Of a stretch of DNA of 28,801 bases, positions 1 through 7,187 are shown in pieces (within the stretch, counting starts at the first letter, position 1; every line of letters starts with the position of its first letter). The translations under genes were made by a program, and so were the position numbers. The stretch spans positions 1-28,801 of the forward strand of contig JBAZKK010000015.1 of NCBI GenBank assembly GCA_041650795.1, in the 5' to 3' direction. Under the pieces are notes generated by a model, which was given only the letters and a program-made list of their open reading frames with translations, was not told the DNA's origin and did not search any database. This stretch comes from JBAZKK01 sp041650795 (lineage in GTDB: Bacteria; Omnitrophota; Gorgyraeia; Gygaellales; Profunditerraquicolaceae).

Positions 1-415
1 CCGTCCTCACTTTTATCACCCCACCGATATCCCAGGAGCCAAGGCTTATTACGGGTATCCCGAACTGAAGGCAATAGGCAATTTCAGATAGCGTACCGGC
101 ACTACCCGCAAGCGCAACTACTACGTCAGAACTTTTTACAACTAAAACATTACGAGCTAAGCCTAAGCCGGTTGGGATAACTATATCTACATAAGGATTG
201 GCGTCTTCTTTATTATAACCTGGTGTAATACCTATAGTTAGGCCTCCTGCCTCTTTAAATCCGCGACAAACAGACTTCATTACTCCACTTAATCCTCCAC
301 AAACTATAATATCAACCACTTTAATGAGTTTTTTGCCCAAATTTTGGGATAATTGCTCCACTTTTTTGGAACAATTTCTACCGCCAATAATGCCTACAAT
401 CGGCCTTCTAGCCAC
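1..415 (-). CDS. LOG-like / TIGR00725 family protein, 3' end outside window (partial)
   Basis: The first 138 codons are visible; the gene runs off the left edge. The product opens with a Rossmann-type strand and glycine loop (IVGIIGGRN), then a second glycine-rich turn (VCGGLSGVM at about residues 38-46), and carries GSAGTLSEIAYCL at about residues 101-113. That last segment is the counterpart of the PGGxGTxxE motif of lysine-decarboxylase-like (LOG) proteins, here in the TIGR00725 style with Ala-Gly-Ser replacing Pro-Gly-Gly. LOG proteins proper are cytokinin-nucleotide phosphoribohydrolases; TIGR00725 members have no firmly assigned substrate, so I give none. The start is GTG at 413-415, preceded by a purine-rich GGGAGAGAGAT; the nearby ATG one base out of frame hits a stop after seven codons. 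The DNA is AT-richer than its neighbours. Confidence 0.8.
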   Translation of the reverse strand, partial: MARRPIVGIIGGRNCSKKVEQLSQNLGKKLIKVVDIIVCGGLSGVMKSVCRGFKEAGGLTIGITPGYNKEDANPYVDIVIPTGLGLARNVLVVKSSDVVVALAGSAGTLSEIAYCLQFGIPVISLGSWDIGGVIKVRT

Positions 416-433
416 ATCTCTCTCCCTACCCCA

Positions 434-558
434 TAACTACTAACTGCTAGCTACTGTTTTTCCAACACAGCCTCGTAAGGCGCGGGAATTTTCTTTGAAA
501 ATCCCCACCCACACTCGGCTGTGTAAATTTGCCGACAACTAAAACAACAGGCAAATTT
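434..558. repeat. Spacer with nested inverted repeats and heptamer tandem repeats
   Basis: This gene-free stretch lies between tRNA-Arg and the LOG-like gene. It contains three imperfect 7-bp direct repeats (TAACTAC, TAACTGC, TAGCTAC at 434-454); an 8-bp perfect inverted repeat ACACAGCC/GGCTGTGT (465-472 and 517-524) enclosing an inner stem GGGAATTTT/AAAATCCCC with one mismatch at about 485-506; and a second perfect 9-bp inverted repeat AAATTTGCC/GGCAAATTT (525-533 and 550-558). The two outer stems abut. There is no T-run, so it is not an ordinary intrinsic terminator, although the stem just after the tRNA could mark the processed 3' trailer. A MITE- or REP-like repeat is possible, but a copy number cannot be seen from one window. 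Confidence 0.6.
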
Positions 559-559
559 A

Positions 560-631
560 TGCCCCTGACAGGAGTCGAACCTGTACGCCTGGCTCCGGAG
601 GCCAGTGCCCTATCCATTGGGCGACAGGGGC
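560..631 (-). tRNA. tRNA-Arg (anticodon CCG)
   Basis: On the minus strand this folds as a complete cloverleaf: acceptor GCCCCTG paired with CAGGGGC, D arm GCCC/GGGC, anticodon stem CTGGC/GCCAG around the loop CTCCGGA (anticodon CCG), and a T arm ACAGG/CCTGT with loop TTCGACT. The discriminator base is A (position 560) and CCA is not encoded. It starts 9 nt after the stop of the upstream FxLYD gene on the same strand, so it may be transcribed with it. Confidence 0.97.
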
Positions 632-640
632 GATATAACA

Positions 641-919
641 TCAGTATCCTCCTTCAAATAATACTTCATAACGCGCAATCGAAGGAATCAGCTTAGAGCT
701 CAAATCTTCTATTGATACTTCAAATACCCTAATCGCCTTGGGGTGAAAATTATTAACTTTAATGATACCGCTACCTAATAAATGATACCTGTCAAAAAGG
801 AGGATTTTGAACATCGCCACGGCATATCTTTTAGCGCTCTCGTTTACCACTTCTCCGCTGACAAGGATGCTGTTCGTATGCGTCTTTCTAAAATTTACAT
901 TATACACGGGAAAGACCAT
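641..919 (-). CDS. Small FxLYD-domain-like protein
   Basis: A 92-residue protein that reads as one beta-rich domain: a SGEVVNES turn (about residues 21-28), then AMFKILLFDRYHLLGSG, then NNFHPKAIRVFEV. This resembles the FxLYD family, where a strand carrying Phe-x-Leu-Tyr-Asp (here FKILLFD) follows a G-x-V-x-N-x-S turn. These domains are usually extracytoplasmic and of unknown function, but no signal peptide or membrane segment is visible here, so the location is open. I chose ATG 917-919 over the longer in-frame reading because AAGGAG lies 9 nt upstream and because the longer form would overlap the end of the upstream EndoQ-like gene by 83 nt. The gap to that gene is 13 nt, so the two are probably co-transcribed. 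Confidence 0.65.
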   Translation of the reverse strand: MVFPVYNVNFRKTHTNSILVSGEVVNESAKRYAVAMFKILLFDRYHLLGSGIIKVNNFHPKAIRVFEVSIEDLSSKLIPSIARYEVLFEGGY

Positions 920-932
920 GCGGATCCGCTCC

Positions 933-2171
933 TTAAAAAAGGCGCAATTGTTCTTCTTCCTTGTCTTTGGTCTCAGTTCCGCTAAAAACCGAAATCCTGC
1001 CGTATTCTCCGTCAAAGCCGGGTTGTACCTGGACCTTTCCCCGGCGCATACTTAAAATCCCGTTAACTAGATGCCGCGGCAAGCCCTCTAAAAGCTCTTC
1101 CTCAGAGGCATTAAGCAATATGTTGAATTCATTGCCGAATCTGGCTATTGCGGCACGGTAATCCCTCTCCACTGCCACTGACCCTTTATTGACCCCCCTG
1201 GCTTCAGCCATAATCTCGTCTAAAGGGATAAGATTCTTATAGGTGATGGCCTGGGCAGGGACAAATCCCTCCGGCCGGTCTGCCAGGCATTCCACCCTGC
1301 TCATTACCCCCACCGTAACCGGCCTTCCGCATTTCGGACATATGCCCTTGTGCTCCTTGGTCTCGGCAGGGGAAAACCTGACGCTACAGAGACGATGACC
1401 GTCAAAATGGTATTTGCCCTCTTCGGGGAAAAACTCAATGGTATAAAGGAATTTTTTCTTGTCCTTGGTTTTCAAAACCTCCCTTATTGCCGCATAACTC
1501 AGTTCGCAGTCAAAGACATTCGCCTCCCTGCCGATCTTGGCAGGGCTGTGGCTGTCGGAATTGCTCACCAGGCTGAAGCGGTCGAGGCTGGAAATCCGCC
1601 AGTTCATCGCCGGGTCGCTGGAAAGACCTGTCTCCAAGGCAAATATGCTCTCGGTCTGTTTTTCAAAGCAATCCTCGATACGGTCAAAGCCGGACATTGA
1701 GCCAAAAAGGGAGAACCAGGGGGTCCAGATATGCCCGGGGATAAACATACAGTTCTCGTCGATATCAAAGATAATGCGCGCCAATTCCGCGGCATCCAAC
1801 CCCAGGATAGGCCGGCCGTCGGAAGCGAGGTTGCCGTAGCGCGCCAGCGTAGCGTTAATCTTGTCGGTGGTCTTAAAAGAAGGGGACAAGATTACGTTGT
1901 GGATACGATAGGTCCTGCCTTTCTTGGAATAGATGCTGCTGATCTCTGAACTCAGGATAAAATAAATGCCCTCGTGCTTAAAAAGGCCGTTCCCCAGATC
2001 CTCAAGGTTGGCCTTTAGTTCCTCCAGCCAAAGGTGATGCGTAAAATCCCCGGTGCCCATCAGGGTGATGCCTTTGAGCCTCGCCCATTCCGCAATATGC
2101 TTAACATCCATATCCCTGGATGTGGCGCGGCTATATCTGGAGTGGATGTGAAAGTCGGCGATAAATTTCAC
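933..2171 (-). CDS. Endonuclease Q-like PHP-domain DNA repair nuclease
   Basis: A 412-residue PHP phosphoesterase. Metal-site residues are visible in order: D6-x-H8-x-H10, D42 and H45 in GTGDFTHH, E76, H91, H147 in FIPGHIWTP, and D206/H208 in SNSDSHS. A zinc-finger-like set follows (C262, C278-x-x-C281, C295), then a basic C-terminal part with the family-typical VQPGFDGEYGRISVF near residues 382-396. This layout matches endonuclease Q (formerly TIGR00375), which nicks DNA 5' to deoxyuridine, hypoxanthine and abasic sites; family length is about 400-430. The last five residues are QLRLF, a canonical bacterial sliding-clamp binding pentapeptide. The start is GTG, in a 4-nt GTGA overlap with the upstream SGNH gene. 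Family assignment is firm; activity on deaminated bases is inferred. Confidence 0.87.
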   Translation of the reverse strand: MKFIADFHIHSRYSRATSRDMDVKHIAEWARLKGITLMGTGDFTHHLWLEELKANLEDLGNGLFKHEGIYFILSSEISSIYSKKGRTYRIHNVILSPSFKTTDKINATLARYGNLASDGRPILGLDAAELARIIFDIDENCMFIPGHIWTPWFSLFGSMSGFDRIEDCFEKQTESIFALETGLSSDPAMNWRISSLDRFSLVSNSDSHSPAKIGREANVFDCELSYAAIREVLKTKDKKKFLYTIEFFPEEGKYHFDGHRLCSVRFSPAETKEHKGICPKCGRPVTVGVMSRVECLADRPEGFVPAQAITYKNLIPLDEIMAEARGVNKGSVAVERDYRAAIARFGNEFNILLNASEEELLEGLPRHLVNGILSMRRGKVQVQPGFDGEYGRISVFSGTETKDKEEEQLRLF

Positions 2172-3622
2172 TGGCTGCCCCCCTTAAAATACTCCTTTAC
2201 GATAACACTTGCGACATTCTCTGCTAATAATTTATTTCCCTTCCTAGTACAATGACCGAAATCTCCGGCAAAATTATCCTCAAAATAATAATCATATCCT
2301 TCCCTCTTCAGAGCCTCTTTAAACACATTCTCGTTATCAACGAATATCACGCCTTCGCCGTAACCTAAAAGTTTTTTTAACGGCCCTGCGCTGCGCGTGG
2401 CATGCTGTACGCAGACCAACTTGATACCCCTTTCTAATACTATCTCCTTAAGCTTATTATAATTGTGGCGAGTTATCTCATTATAATACCGTTCTCTCAA
2501 CTCGTCTGCCTTTTTATAATAACGTCCTGCCCTGGCATAGTCACCCATCTCAAGGCTAATGGTGGCCTCCATGCCGTAAAGGGCATCATTTTTATTTCCA
2601 ACGCTCTCGAGCTTGCTCAAAACCGTCTTGAATTTATCGCGCTCCCCCTGACACCGATAACAGGTCATCAGTTCGCTGTAAGACACTCTATAAAAAGGAT
2701 CTGCCTCAATAGCCCTGTTCAATACCGCCTCTGCCTCCTTGTACCTGCCCTGACGGCAATAGCACCGCCCTAAGGTGGTAAGGGCAAAGGCGTCTTGCGG
2801 GCTAGAGACAACCACCTCATTTAATAATTCCTCCGCATCTCTAAACCTAAGCATCAGAGTATAGAAATCTGCCAATTGGGCCTTGGCCTCATTGGTATTT
2901 TCCATCTCTACGATTTTCTTTATGAGGGGTTCGGCTTCCTGCCATTGCTCCTCCCTGTAAACTAGAAACTGGTCGAATAAATCATGCGTGGATAGCGATA
3001 CGCTTACTGTATTGTATGTTTTTGCCAGGGAAGGGGTAGTGCGACTTTCCGTATAGGTTACAGACGCCATGCCGTGTGCCGGCGCACCATTTCTTAACTC
3101 CTGCAGTTTATTTATAATATGCATCTTCAGCAACTTGACTAACCTATATACTCTTATATTTTTAACAAACTGCTTGAGCTTAAAAGACAGAGAATCATCG
3201 TAAGGAACAATGTCTCCTCTATTATCGTTCTCCCCCATCATAACGACTACCATATGCGGCTGATAACGGCCTAGGTTCTCTTTTAAATGCGCGACGATAA
3301 AAGAGGAGTTGGCATTACAAATGCCTTTATTTATAACTACGAATCTCTTTCCTGTCTCCTTGCGATTAAGGACGTCCCCCAACTGAGAAGGGAAAGAATC
3401 GGGGCCTCCACTGGCAACTATTGAACCACCCAGACAGAGGATACGAAACCCCCCTGCCTCTCCCAGGATGCGTTTTTTGTTCTGGTGCTCCTGCCACGAT
3501 ATAATTACGCCACCAGCCAGCCGGCATCCTGCCTCGAGGATTACTAGACACAAAAACACCCCTAACCCAACAAGACATAGTTTCTGGAGGATAGTCGTAT
3601 TGTTCGTATTCTGCAAACGCAT
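2168..3622 (-). CDS. Membrane-anchored SGNH/GDSL-like hydrolase with internal TPR region
   Basis: A 484-residue protein with an N-terminal membrane segment (about residues 14-33) and probably the rest outside the cytoplasmic membrane. The SGNH blocks are split: block I LCLGGS with Ser67, block III MMGENDN with Gly130 and Asn132, and the C-terminal D454-x-x-H457 in GDFGHCTRKG. Between them, about residues 225-380 form helical repeats with TPR signatures (for example ALTTLGRCYCRQGRYKEAEAVLNRAIEADP-like units). Such enzymes hydrolyse or transfer acyl esters, often on envelope polysaccharides; the substrate here is unknown. Block I has GGS instead of the classic GDS. The start is uncertain: ATG 3620-3622 is used, with a TTG four codons upstream as an alternative; neither has a clear ribosome-binding site. 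The gene ends in a 4-nt overlap with the EndoQ-like gene and follows pyrC by about 97 nt. Confidence 0.72.
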   Translation of the reverse strand: MRLQNTNNTTILQKLCLVGLGVFLCLVILEAGCRLAGGVIISWQEHQNKKRILGEAGGFRILCLGGSIVASGGPDSFPSQLGDVLNRKETGKRFVVINKGICNANSSFIVAHLKENLGRYQPHMVVVMMGENDNRGDIVPYDDSLSFKLKQFVKNIRVYRLVKLLKMHIINKLQELRNGAPAHGMASVTYTESRTTPSLAKTYNTVSVSLSTHDLFDQFLVYREEQWQEAEPLIKKIVEMENTNEAKAQLADFYTLMLRFRDAEELLNEVVVSSPQDAFALTTLGRCYCRQGRYKEAEAVLNRAIEADPFYRVSYSELMTCYRCQGERDKFKTVLSKLESVGNKNDALYGMEATISLEMGDYARAGRYYKKADELRERYYNEITRHNYNKLKEIVLERGIKLVCVQHATRSAGPLKKLLGYGEGVIFVDNENVFKEALKREGYDYYFEDNFAGDFGHCTRKGNKLLAENVASVIVKEYFKGGSQ

Positions 3623-3719
3623 AATTAATGTCAACCCACAAATTTATTCCGGGCTCAAAGGTAGACCGCAAGGAGCAGTAATATGACTGTCGTGAAACGC
3701 CTTGATAATCAAAGAGCCG

Positions 3720-5021
3720 CTATCGTCTTGTTGGAGATCCGCCGTTGCCATCCTGATAAACAATCCTGCCAGCCAGTATGGTATAGTCCACCGCTCCTTT
3801 TAGAACCTTCTCCAGGAATGGCGAATTTTTGGATTTGGAAACCAGCGTCCTTTTTTCGACCAGCCATTCCTTTTGAGGGTCAACTAAAATAATGTCCGCA
3901 TCTGCTCCAATGCTAAGCGTGCCCTTTGTTATCCCCAGTATCCTGGAAGGCCCCAGGCATAAGCTGCGCACCAATCCCGTCCAGTCCAACTCCTTGGTAT
4001 GAACCAGTTCAGTTATGGCAACGGCCAACTCGGTTTCCAATCCTATTGCCCCGAACTCAGCCCGCTCAAATTCTATCTCCTTCTCGTTGTCTGTATGCGG
4101 GGCGTGGTCTGAGGCAATGATATCGATGATGCCGCTGGCAAGCGCCTCCCTGAGCGCCTTGCGGTCCCTGGATGTACAAAGCGGAGGTCTCATCTTCATA
4201 TTGGCATCGTAGCCTAAAACCGCTTCTTCCGTCAATGAAAGGTGATGAGGCGTAACCTCGCAGGTAACCTTAACACCCTTCTTTTTGGCCCTGGCGATAA
4301 TATCAACCGACTCCTTAGTGCTTACGTGCGCGATATGCAAAGACGCCCCTGATTCACCGGCCAGCCTGACATCCCTCTCCACGCGGCTATACTCTGCTTC
4401 TTTAGTTATGCCCCTTAACCCCAGCTTAGTGGATACAATACCCAGGTTAACTACGCCATTATTGCTTAGGCTGCGGTCTTCGCAATGCTCGATAAGCAAT
4501 GCGTTATTATCCCTGACAAGCTCAAGCGCCTTTAAAAATAATTCCGCGTTCTCTACGGAAGAGCCGTCGTCGGTAAAGGCCATTACGCCTACCTTCTTTA
4601 ACCCACTTATATTAACCGGCTGCTGGCCGAGGCGCCCAGTGGTAATAGCTGCGGAGATAAAAACATTGACGGAAGCGCTCTTCTCGATGATGCCCTTAAG
4701 CAGCGCCACCTGCTCCGGGGAATCTATCGGGGGCTCGGTATTAGGCATGGCCAGCAATGAAGTAACCCCTCCTTTTAAAGCGGCGCGGGTGCCGCTTGAA
4801 ACAGTCTCCTTGTCCTCCCTCCCGGGCTCTCTCAAATGCACGTGCATATCCACAATCCCCGGCATCACTATCCTGTCTCTGGCATCGACGATCCCATCTG
4901 CCCTGTCTCTGATATCCCTGGCTACCTTGGCGATGCGGCTGCCTTCTATTAAAATATCGAATGCGCCGTCAATATTATTAGCCGCGTCCACTACGCGGCC
5001 GCCCTTAATGAGGAGTTTCAT
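3720..5021 (-). CDS. pyrC: Dihydroorotase, class I
   Basis: Catalyses the reversible cyclisation of N-carbamoyl-aspartate to dihydroorotate, the third step of pyrimidine synthesis, in the cytoplasm. The 433-residue protein has the amidohydrolase metal ligands in their expected places: H60-x-H62 in DMHVHLREPG, D151 in TDDGSS, H179 in EHCED, H232 in IAHVST and D305 in ASDHAPH. PNTEPP near residue 93 is part of the substrate site. The length fits the class I (PyrC/AllB-like) family. ATG 5019-5021 is preceded by GGGGGAAGA and lies inside the 3' end of pyrB (17-nt overlap), so translation is probably coupled. Last visible gene of the PyrR-controlled operon. The full metal set argues for an active enzyme rather than the inactive dihydroorotase paralogue found beside some ATCases. 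Confidence 0.95.
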   Translation of the reverse strand: MKLLIKGGRVVDAANNIDGAFDILIEGSRIAKVARDIRDRADGIVDARDRIVMPGIVDMHVHLREPGREDKETVSSGTRAALKGGVTSLLAMPNTEPPIDSPEQVALLKGIIEKSASVNVFISAAITTGRLGQQPVNISGLKKVGVMAFTDDGSSVENAELFLKALELVRDNNALLIEHCEDRSLSNNGVVNLGIVSTKLGLRGITKEAEYSRVERDVRLAGESGASLHIAHVSTKESVDIIARAKKKGVKVTCEVTPHHLSLTEEAVLGYDANMKMRPPLCTSRDRKALREALASGIIDIIASDHAPHTDNEKEIEFERAEFGAIGLETELAVAITELVHTKELDWTGLVRSLCLGPSRILGITKGTLSIGADADIILVDPQKEWLVEKRTLVSKSKNSPFLEKVLKGAVDYTILAGRIVYQDGNGGSPTRR

Positions 5022-5946
5022 TCTTCCCCCTGCCCTGTGACACCAGAAACAGAACCGCCATCCTTACCGCAATGCCGTTGGTAACCTGCTCTAAGATTAC
5101 GGAGTTTGCCCCGTCGGCCACCTCGGATGATATCTCGATGCCGCGGTTGAGAGGACCAGGATGCATCACGAGAAAGTTATCCTTTAGCCCTTTCAGCCTT
5201 TCCTGCGTAATGCCGTATTTCTTAAAATATTCCAACTGCGAAGGAAAAGCGTTGTTTTCATCACGCTCAAACTGCATCCTCAAGACATTAACGGCATCGG
5301 CGCCCTTTAAGGCATCGTCGATATCGTGGCTAACGCGCACCCCCAACTCCTCTATCGCAGCCGGAATAAGCATCTTCGGAGCGCACACCGTTACCCTGGC
5401 CCCAAGCTTTGAAAGCCCCCAGATATTAGAGCGCGCAACGCGGGAATGCGCGATATCCCCCACTATCGTCACGCCAACCCCCTCTATCCTGCCCAGTTTT
5501 TCCTTGATGGTAAAGATATCCAGCAGCGCCTGGGTGGGATGTTCATGCCAGCCGTCCCCGGCATTGACCACGCTGATATCCAGGTGACGGGACAAAAGGC
5601 TGGCTGCCCCGGAACAGCTGTGCCTTAGAACAATGATATCGGCGCGCAGCGCCTGGATGTTCCTTCCCGTATCAATGAGGCTTTCGCCCTTCTTAACGCT
5701 GGAGGTCTCAACCGCGATATTAATAACGTCTGCGGAAAGCCTCTTTGCCGCGACCTCAAAGGACACCCTTGTGCGGGTAGATGGCTCATAGAAGAGATTT
5801 ACCACGGTCTGGCCGCGTAGCGCAGGAACCTTCTTGATGGCACGCGTAGAAACCTCCTTGAAGGAATCCGCCGTGGCCAGAATTAATTCGACCTCCTGGC
5901 GGCTAAGCTCTTCTAATCCCAAAAGGTCTTTTCTCGTCCATCTCAT
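5005..5946 (-). CDS. pyrB: Aspartate carbamoyltransferase catalytic subunit
   Basis: Condenses carbamoyl phosphate with aspartate, the first committed step of pyrimidine synthesis. The 313 residues carry the carbamoyl-phosphate loop S56-T-R-T-R60, the neighbouring-subunit loop with Lys86 (SSVKKGES), HEHPTQALLD at about residues 134-143 and the aspartate-site motif HPGPLNRG near residue 266. The length is that of a stand-alone catalytic chain. No regulatory pyrI is adjacent, which fits the class without a regulatory subunit and agrees with control by PyrR. The start ATG lies 4 nt after the pyrR stop, with AAGG (part of the pyrR end) as ribosome-binding site. Confidence 0.96.
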   Translation of the reverse strand: MRWTRKDLLGLEELSRQEVELILATADSFKEVSTRAIKKVPALRGQTVVNLFYEPSTRTRVSFEVAAKRLSADVINIAVETSSVKKGESLIDTGRNIQALRADIIVLRHSCSGAASLLSRHLDISVVNAGDGWHEHPTQALLDIFTIKEKLGRIEGVGVTIVGDIAHSRVARSNIWGLSKLGARVTVCAPKMLIPAAIEELGVRVSHDIDDALKGADAVNVLRMQFERDENNAFPSQLEYFKKYGITQERLKGLKDNFLVMHPGPLNRGIEISSEVADGANSVILEQVTNGIAVRMAVLFLVSQGRGKNETPH

Positions 5947-5950
5947 AGAA

Positions 5951-6496
5951 TTACCTTACGTCTTTGGCAGCGATAACCACCTCGTCTTTGCCATCGCACT
6001 CTGCCAGCTTTACCTCTACGGTCTCGGTGTCCGCGGTCGGGATATTCTTGCCTGCGTAATCTGCGCGCAGGGGGAGCTCGCGATGGCCGCGGTCAATCAA
6101 AACGGCCAGTTGTATGCTTCTGGGCCTGCCGAAATCTATCAAGGCATCCAACGCTGCGCGCACTGTCCTGCCGGTGTATAAGACGTCGTCCACCAGAACC
6201 AGGTTTTTATCATTGATGTCAAAATTAATCTCGGTCTTGTGCACCAGCGGTTGAGGCGCTATCAAGGTAAGGTCGTCGCGGTAAAGGGTGATGTCCAAGG
6301 CGCCTACCGGCACACCTTCATTTTCAATCTTGCGGATGCAATCTGCAAGGCGCCGCGCCAGATATGCCCCCCGGGTGCGGATACCCACCAGGCACAAATC
6401 CCCGGTGCCCTTGTTTCTTTCCAGTATTTCGTGCGCGATGCGCATCAGGGCGCGGTTTAATGCTGCCTGGTCCAGGATCCTGGCTTTCTCCATCAT
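5951..6496 (-). CDS. pyrR: Pyrimidine operon attenuation protein / uracil phosphoribosyltransferase
   Basis: An RNA-binding regulator that senses UMP/UTP against PRPP and promotes termination in the pyr leader; family members often also have weak uracil phosphoribosyltransferase activity. The 181-residue protein shows the PRTase PRPP-binding motif LVLVDDVLYTGRT (residues 99-111), the conserved GIRTRGAYLARRL segment (38-50) and DITLYRDDLT (68-77). It is the first gene of the operon and sits right behind a PyrR-binding element and terminator, so it should regulate itself together with pyrB and pyrC. The start is ATGATG; the second Met is an alternative. No strong Shine-Dalgarno sequence is visible before it. 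Confidence 0.95.
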   Translation of the reverse strand: MMEKARILDQAALNRALMRIAHEILERNKGTGDLCLVGIRTRGAYLARRLADCIRKIENEGVPVGALDITLYRDDLTLIAPQPLVHKTEINFDINDKNLVLVDDVLYTGRTVRAALDALIDFGRPRSIQLAVLIDRGHRELPLRADYAGKNIPTADTETVEVKLAECDGKDEVVIAAKDVR

Positions 6497-6518
6497 CGCT
6501 TATAAAGTTTTCTGCCAC

Positions 6519-6552
6519 AAAAAAACCCAACCGTTTTCGTAAAAGGTTGGGG
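6519..6552 (-). terminator. pyr leader attenuator terminator
   Basis: In the minus-strand RNA, CCCAACC (with a further CUUUU) pairs with a matching GGUUGGG and is followed at once by a run of seven U. The hairpin lies between the promoter and the pyrR start, so it is a transcription attenuator rather than an end-of-operon terminator. A competing antiterminator could form between GGGG just after the PyrR-binding hairpin and the CCCC of the terminator 5' arm. Confidence 0.88.
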
Positions 6553-6586
6553 TATCTCTGCTCTATTTTGCTCCATTCCTCATATC

Positions 6587-6619
6587 CCCTTGCCGGCTTC
6601 TCAAGAGCCGGCTTAAAGG
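6587..6619 (-). promoter_or_regulatory. PyrR-binding RNA element (anti-antiterminator)
   Basis: The RNA reads CUUUAA, stem GCCGG, upper part CUCUUGAGAAG, stem CCGGC, then AAGG. The apical UCUUGAGAAG matches the known PyrR-loop consensus UCCNGNGAGG except that the C-G pair at the loop base is replaced by U-A, a compensated change. The flanking CUUUAA and CAAGGGG are also typical of pyr leaders. Together with the terminator just downstream, this supports UMP/UTP-dependent attenuation of pyrRBC. Confidence 0.85.
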
Positions 6620-6632
6620 TCAATTTTTAATC

Positions 6633-6661
6633 ATAATACACTTTAGCTCATATTTTGTCAA
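6633..6661 (-). promoter_or_regulatory. Sigma70-type promoter of the pyrRBC operon
   Basis: TTGACA (-35), exactly 17 bp, then TATTAT (-10) on the minus strand. Transcription would start near 6625, giving a leader that contains the whole PyrR element and terminator. This is a near-consensus promoter. Confidence 0.85.
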
Positions 6662-6710
6662 GCGAATATTTAAACGGCATAAGCGGGATAGAAAGAAGGG
6701 CATATAACCA

Positions 6711-6738
6711 TTGATTTTTTTGTTAAATAAGGTATACT
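6711..6738 (+). promoter_or_regulatory. Sigma70-type promoter of the pilus cassette
   Basis: TTGATT (-35), 16 bp, then TATACT (-10), about 30-45 bp before the first pilin start codon and divergent from the pyr promoter, with 49 bp between the two -35 elements. No other strong promoter is visible within the cassette, so all six genes may depend on it. Confidence 0.65.
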
Positions 6739-6785
6739 TAAATTGCGTCCGTCACACACCTTAAGATATGCTGTTTCTTAAAGTT

Positions 6786-7187
6786 ATGAAAAGAGCCTTG
6801 ACGCTTATCGAGCTATTGATGGTGGCGATACTAATCGGCATTATGGCGGCAATGGCTTTGCCTAACTATAGCAAACATTTAGAAAGAGGCAGGGGTCGCG
6901 AAGCAGAGGCGAACCTCGCCTTAATATACAACGCCCAGAAAAGATATCGTCTGGATAATAACATCTACTTTACCTGCGCGCCAAACTGCACTGCAGACAG
7001 CATCAACGAAAACCTGACCCTCAACATCCAGGATGCCTATTTTAATTATTCTATCGGGTCTTCCGGTTCCAACGAAAGCGGCTTTATTGCCATTGCCACT
7101 AGAAGGGACCGCGACTGCCAGGGAAAAATCATGAGCATCACGGACAACGGCGGTCCGGCGCAAAAGGAGTGTCCGGCATGGCAATGA
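6786..7187 (+). CDS. Type IV pilin / pseudopilin (PilE/PilA-like)
   Basis: A 133-residue prepilin. A very short leader MKRA precedes the signature LTLIELLMVAILIGIMAAMALPNY, with the glutamate at mature position 5 needed for pilin assembly, followed by the long N-terminal helix and a short globular domain with four cysteines (residues spaced as CAPNC, then DC and EC near the end), enough for disulphide loops. Prepilin peptidase would cut between Ala4 and Leu5; most pilins have Gly at -1, and Ala is a less common, tolerated choice. ATG 6786 gives the typical short leader; an in-frame ATG at 6768 would add six residues. Neither has a good ribosome-binding site. It is the first gene of the cassette and could be the major or a minor subunit. 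Confidence 0.85.
   Translation: MKRALTLIELLMVAILIGIMAAMALPNYSKHLERGRGREAEANLALIYNAQKRYRLDNNIYFTCAPNCTADSINENLTLNIQDAYFNYSIGSSGSNESGFIAIATRRDRDCQGKIMSITDNGGPAQKECPAWQ

Noticed and set aside
447..641. 64-residue minus-strand reading frame across tRNA-Arg
   Set aside because: It runs through the tRNA and the inverted repeats and has no recognisable protein features.
3687..3702. parS-like half site (GTTTCACG) near the end of the pyrC region
   Set aside because: Only one half matches (about 11/16), which is not enough without other copies.
4285..5040. Long plus-strand frame (251 residues) opposite pyrC/pyrB
   Set aside because: It is an antisense shadow; the minus-strand genes have all catalytic motifs.
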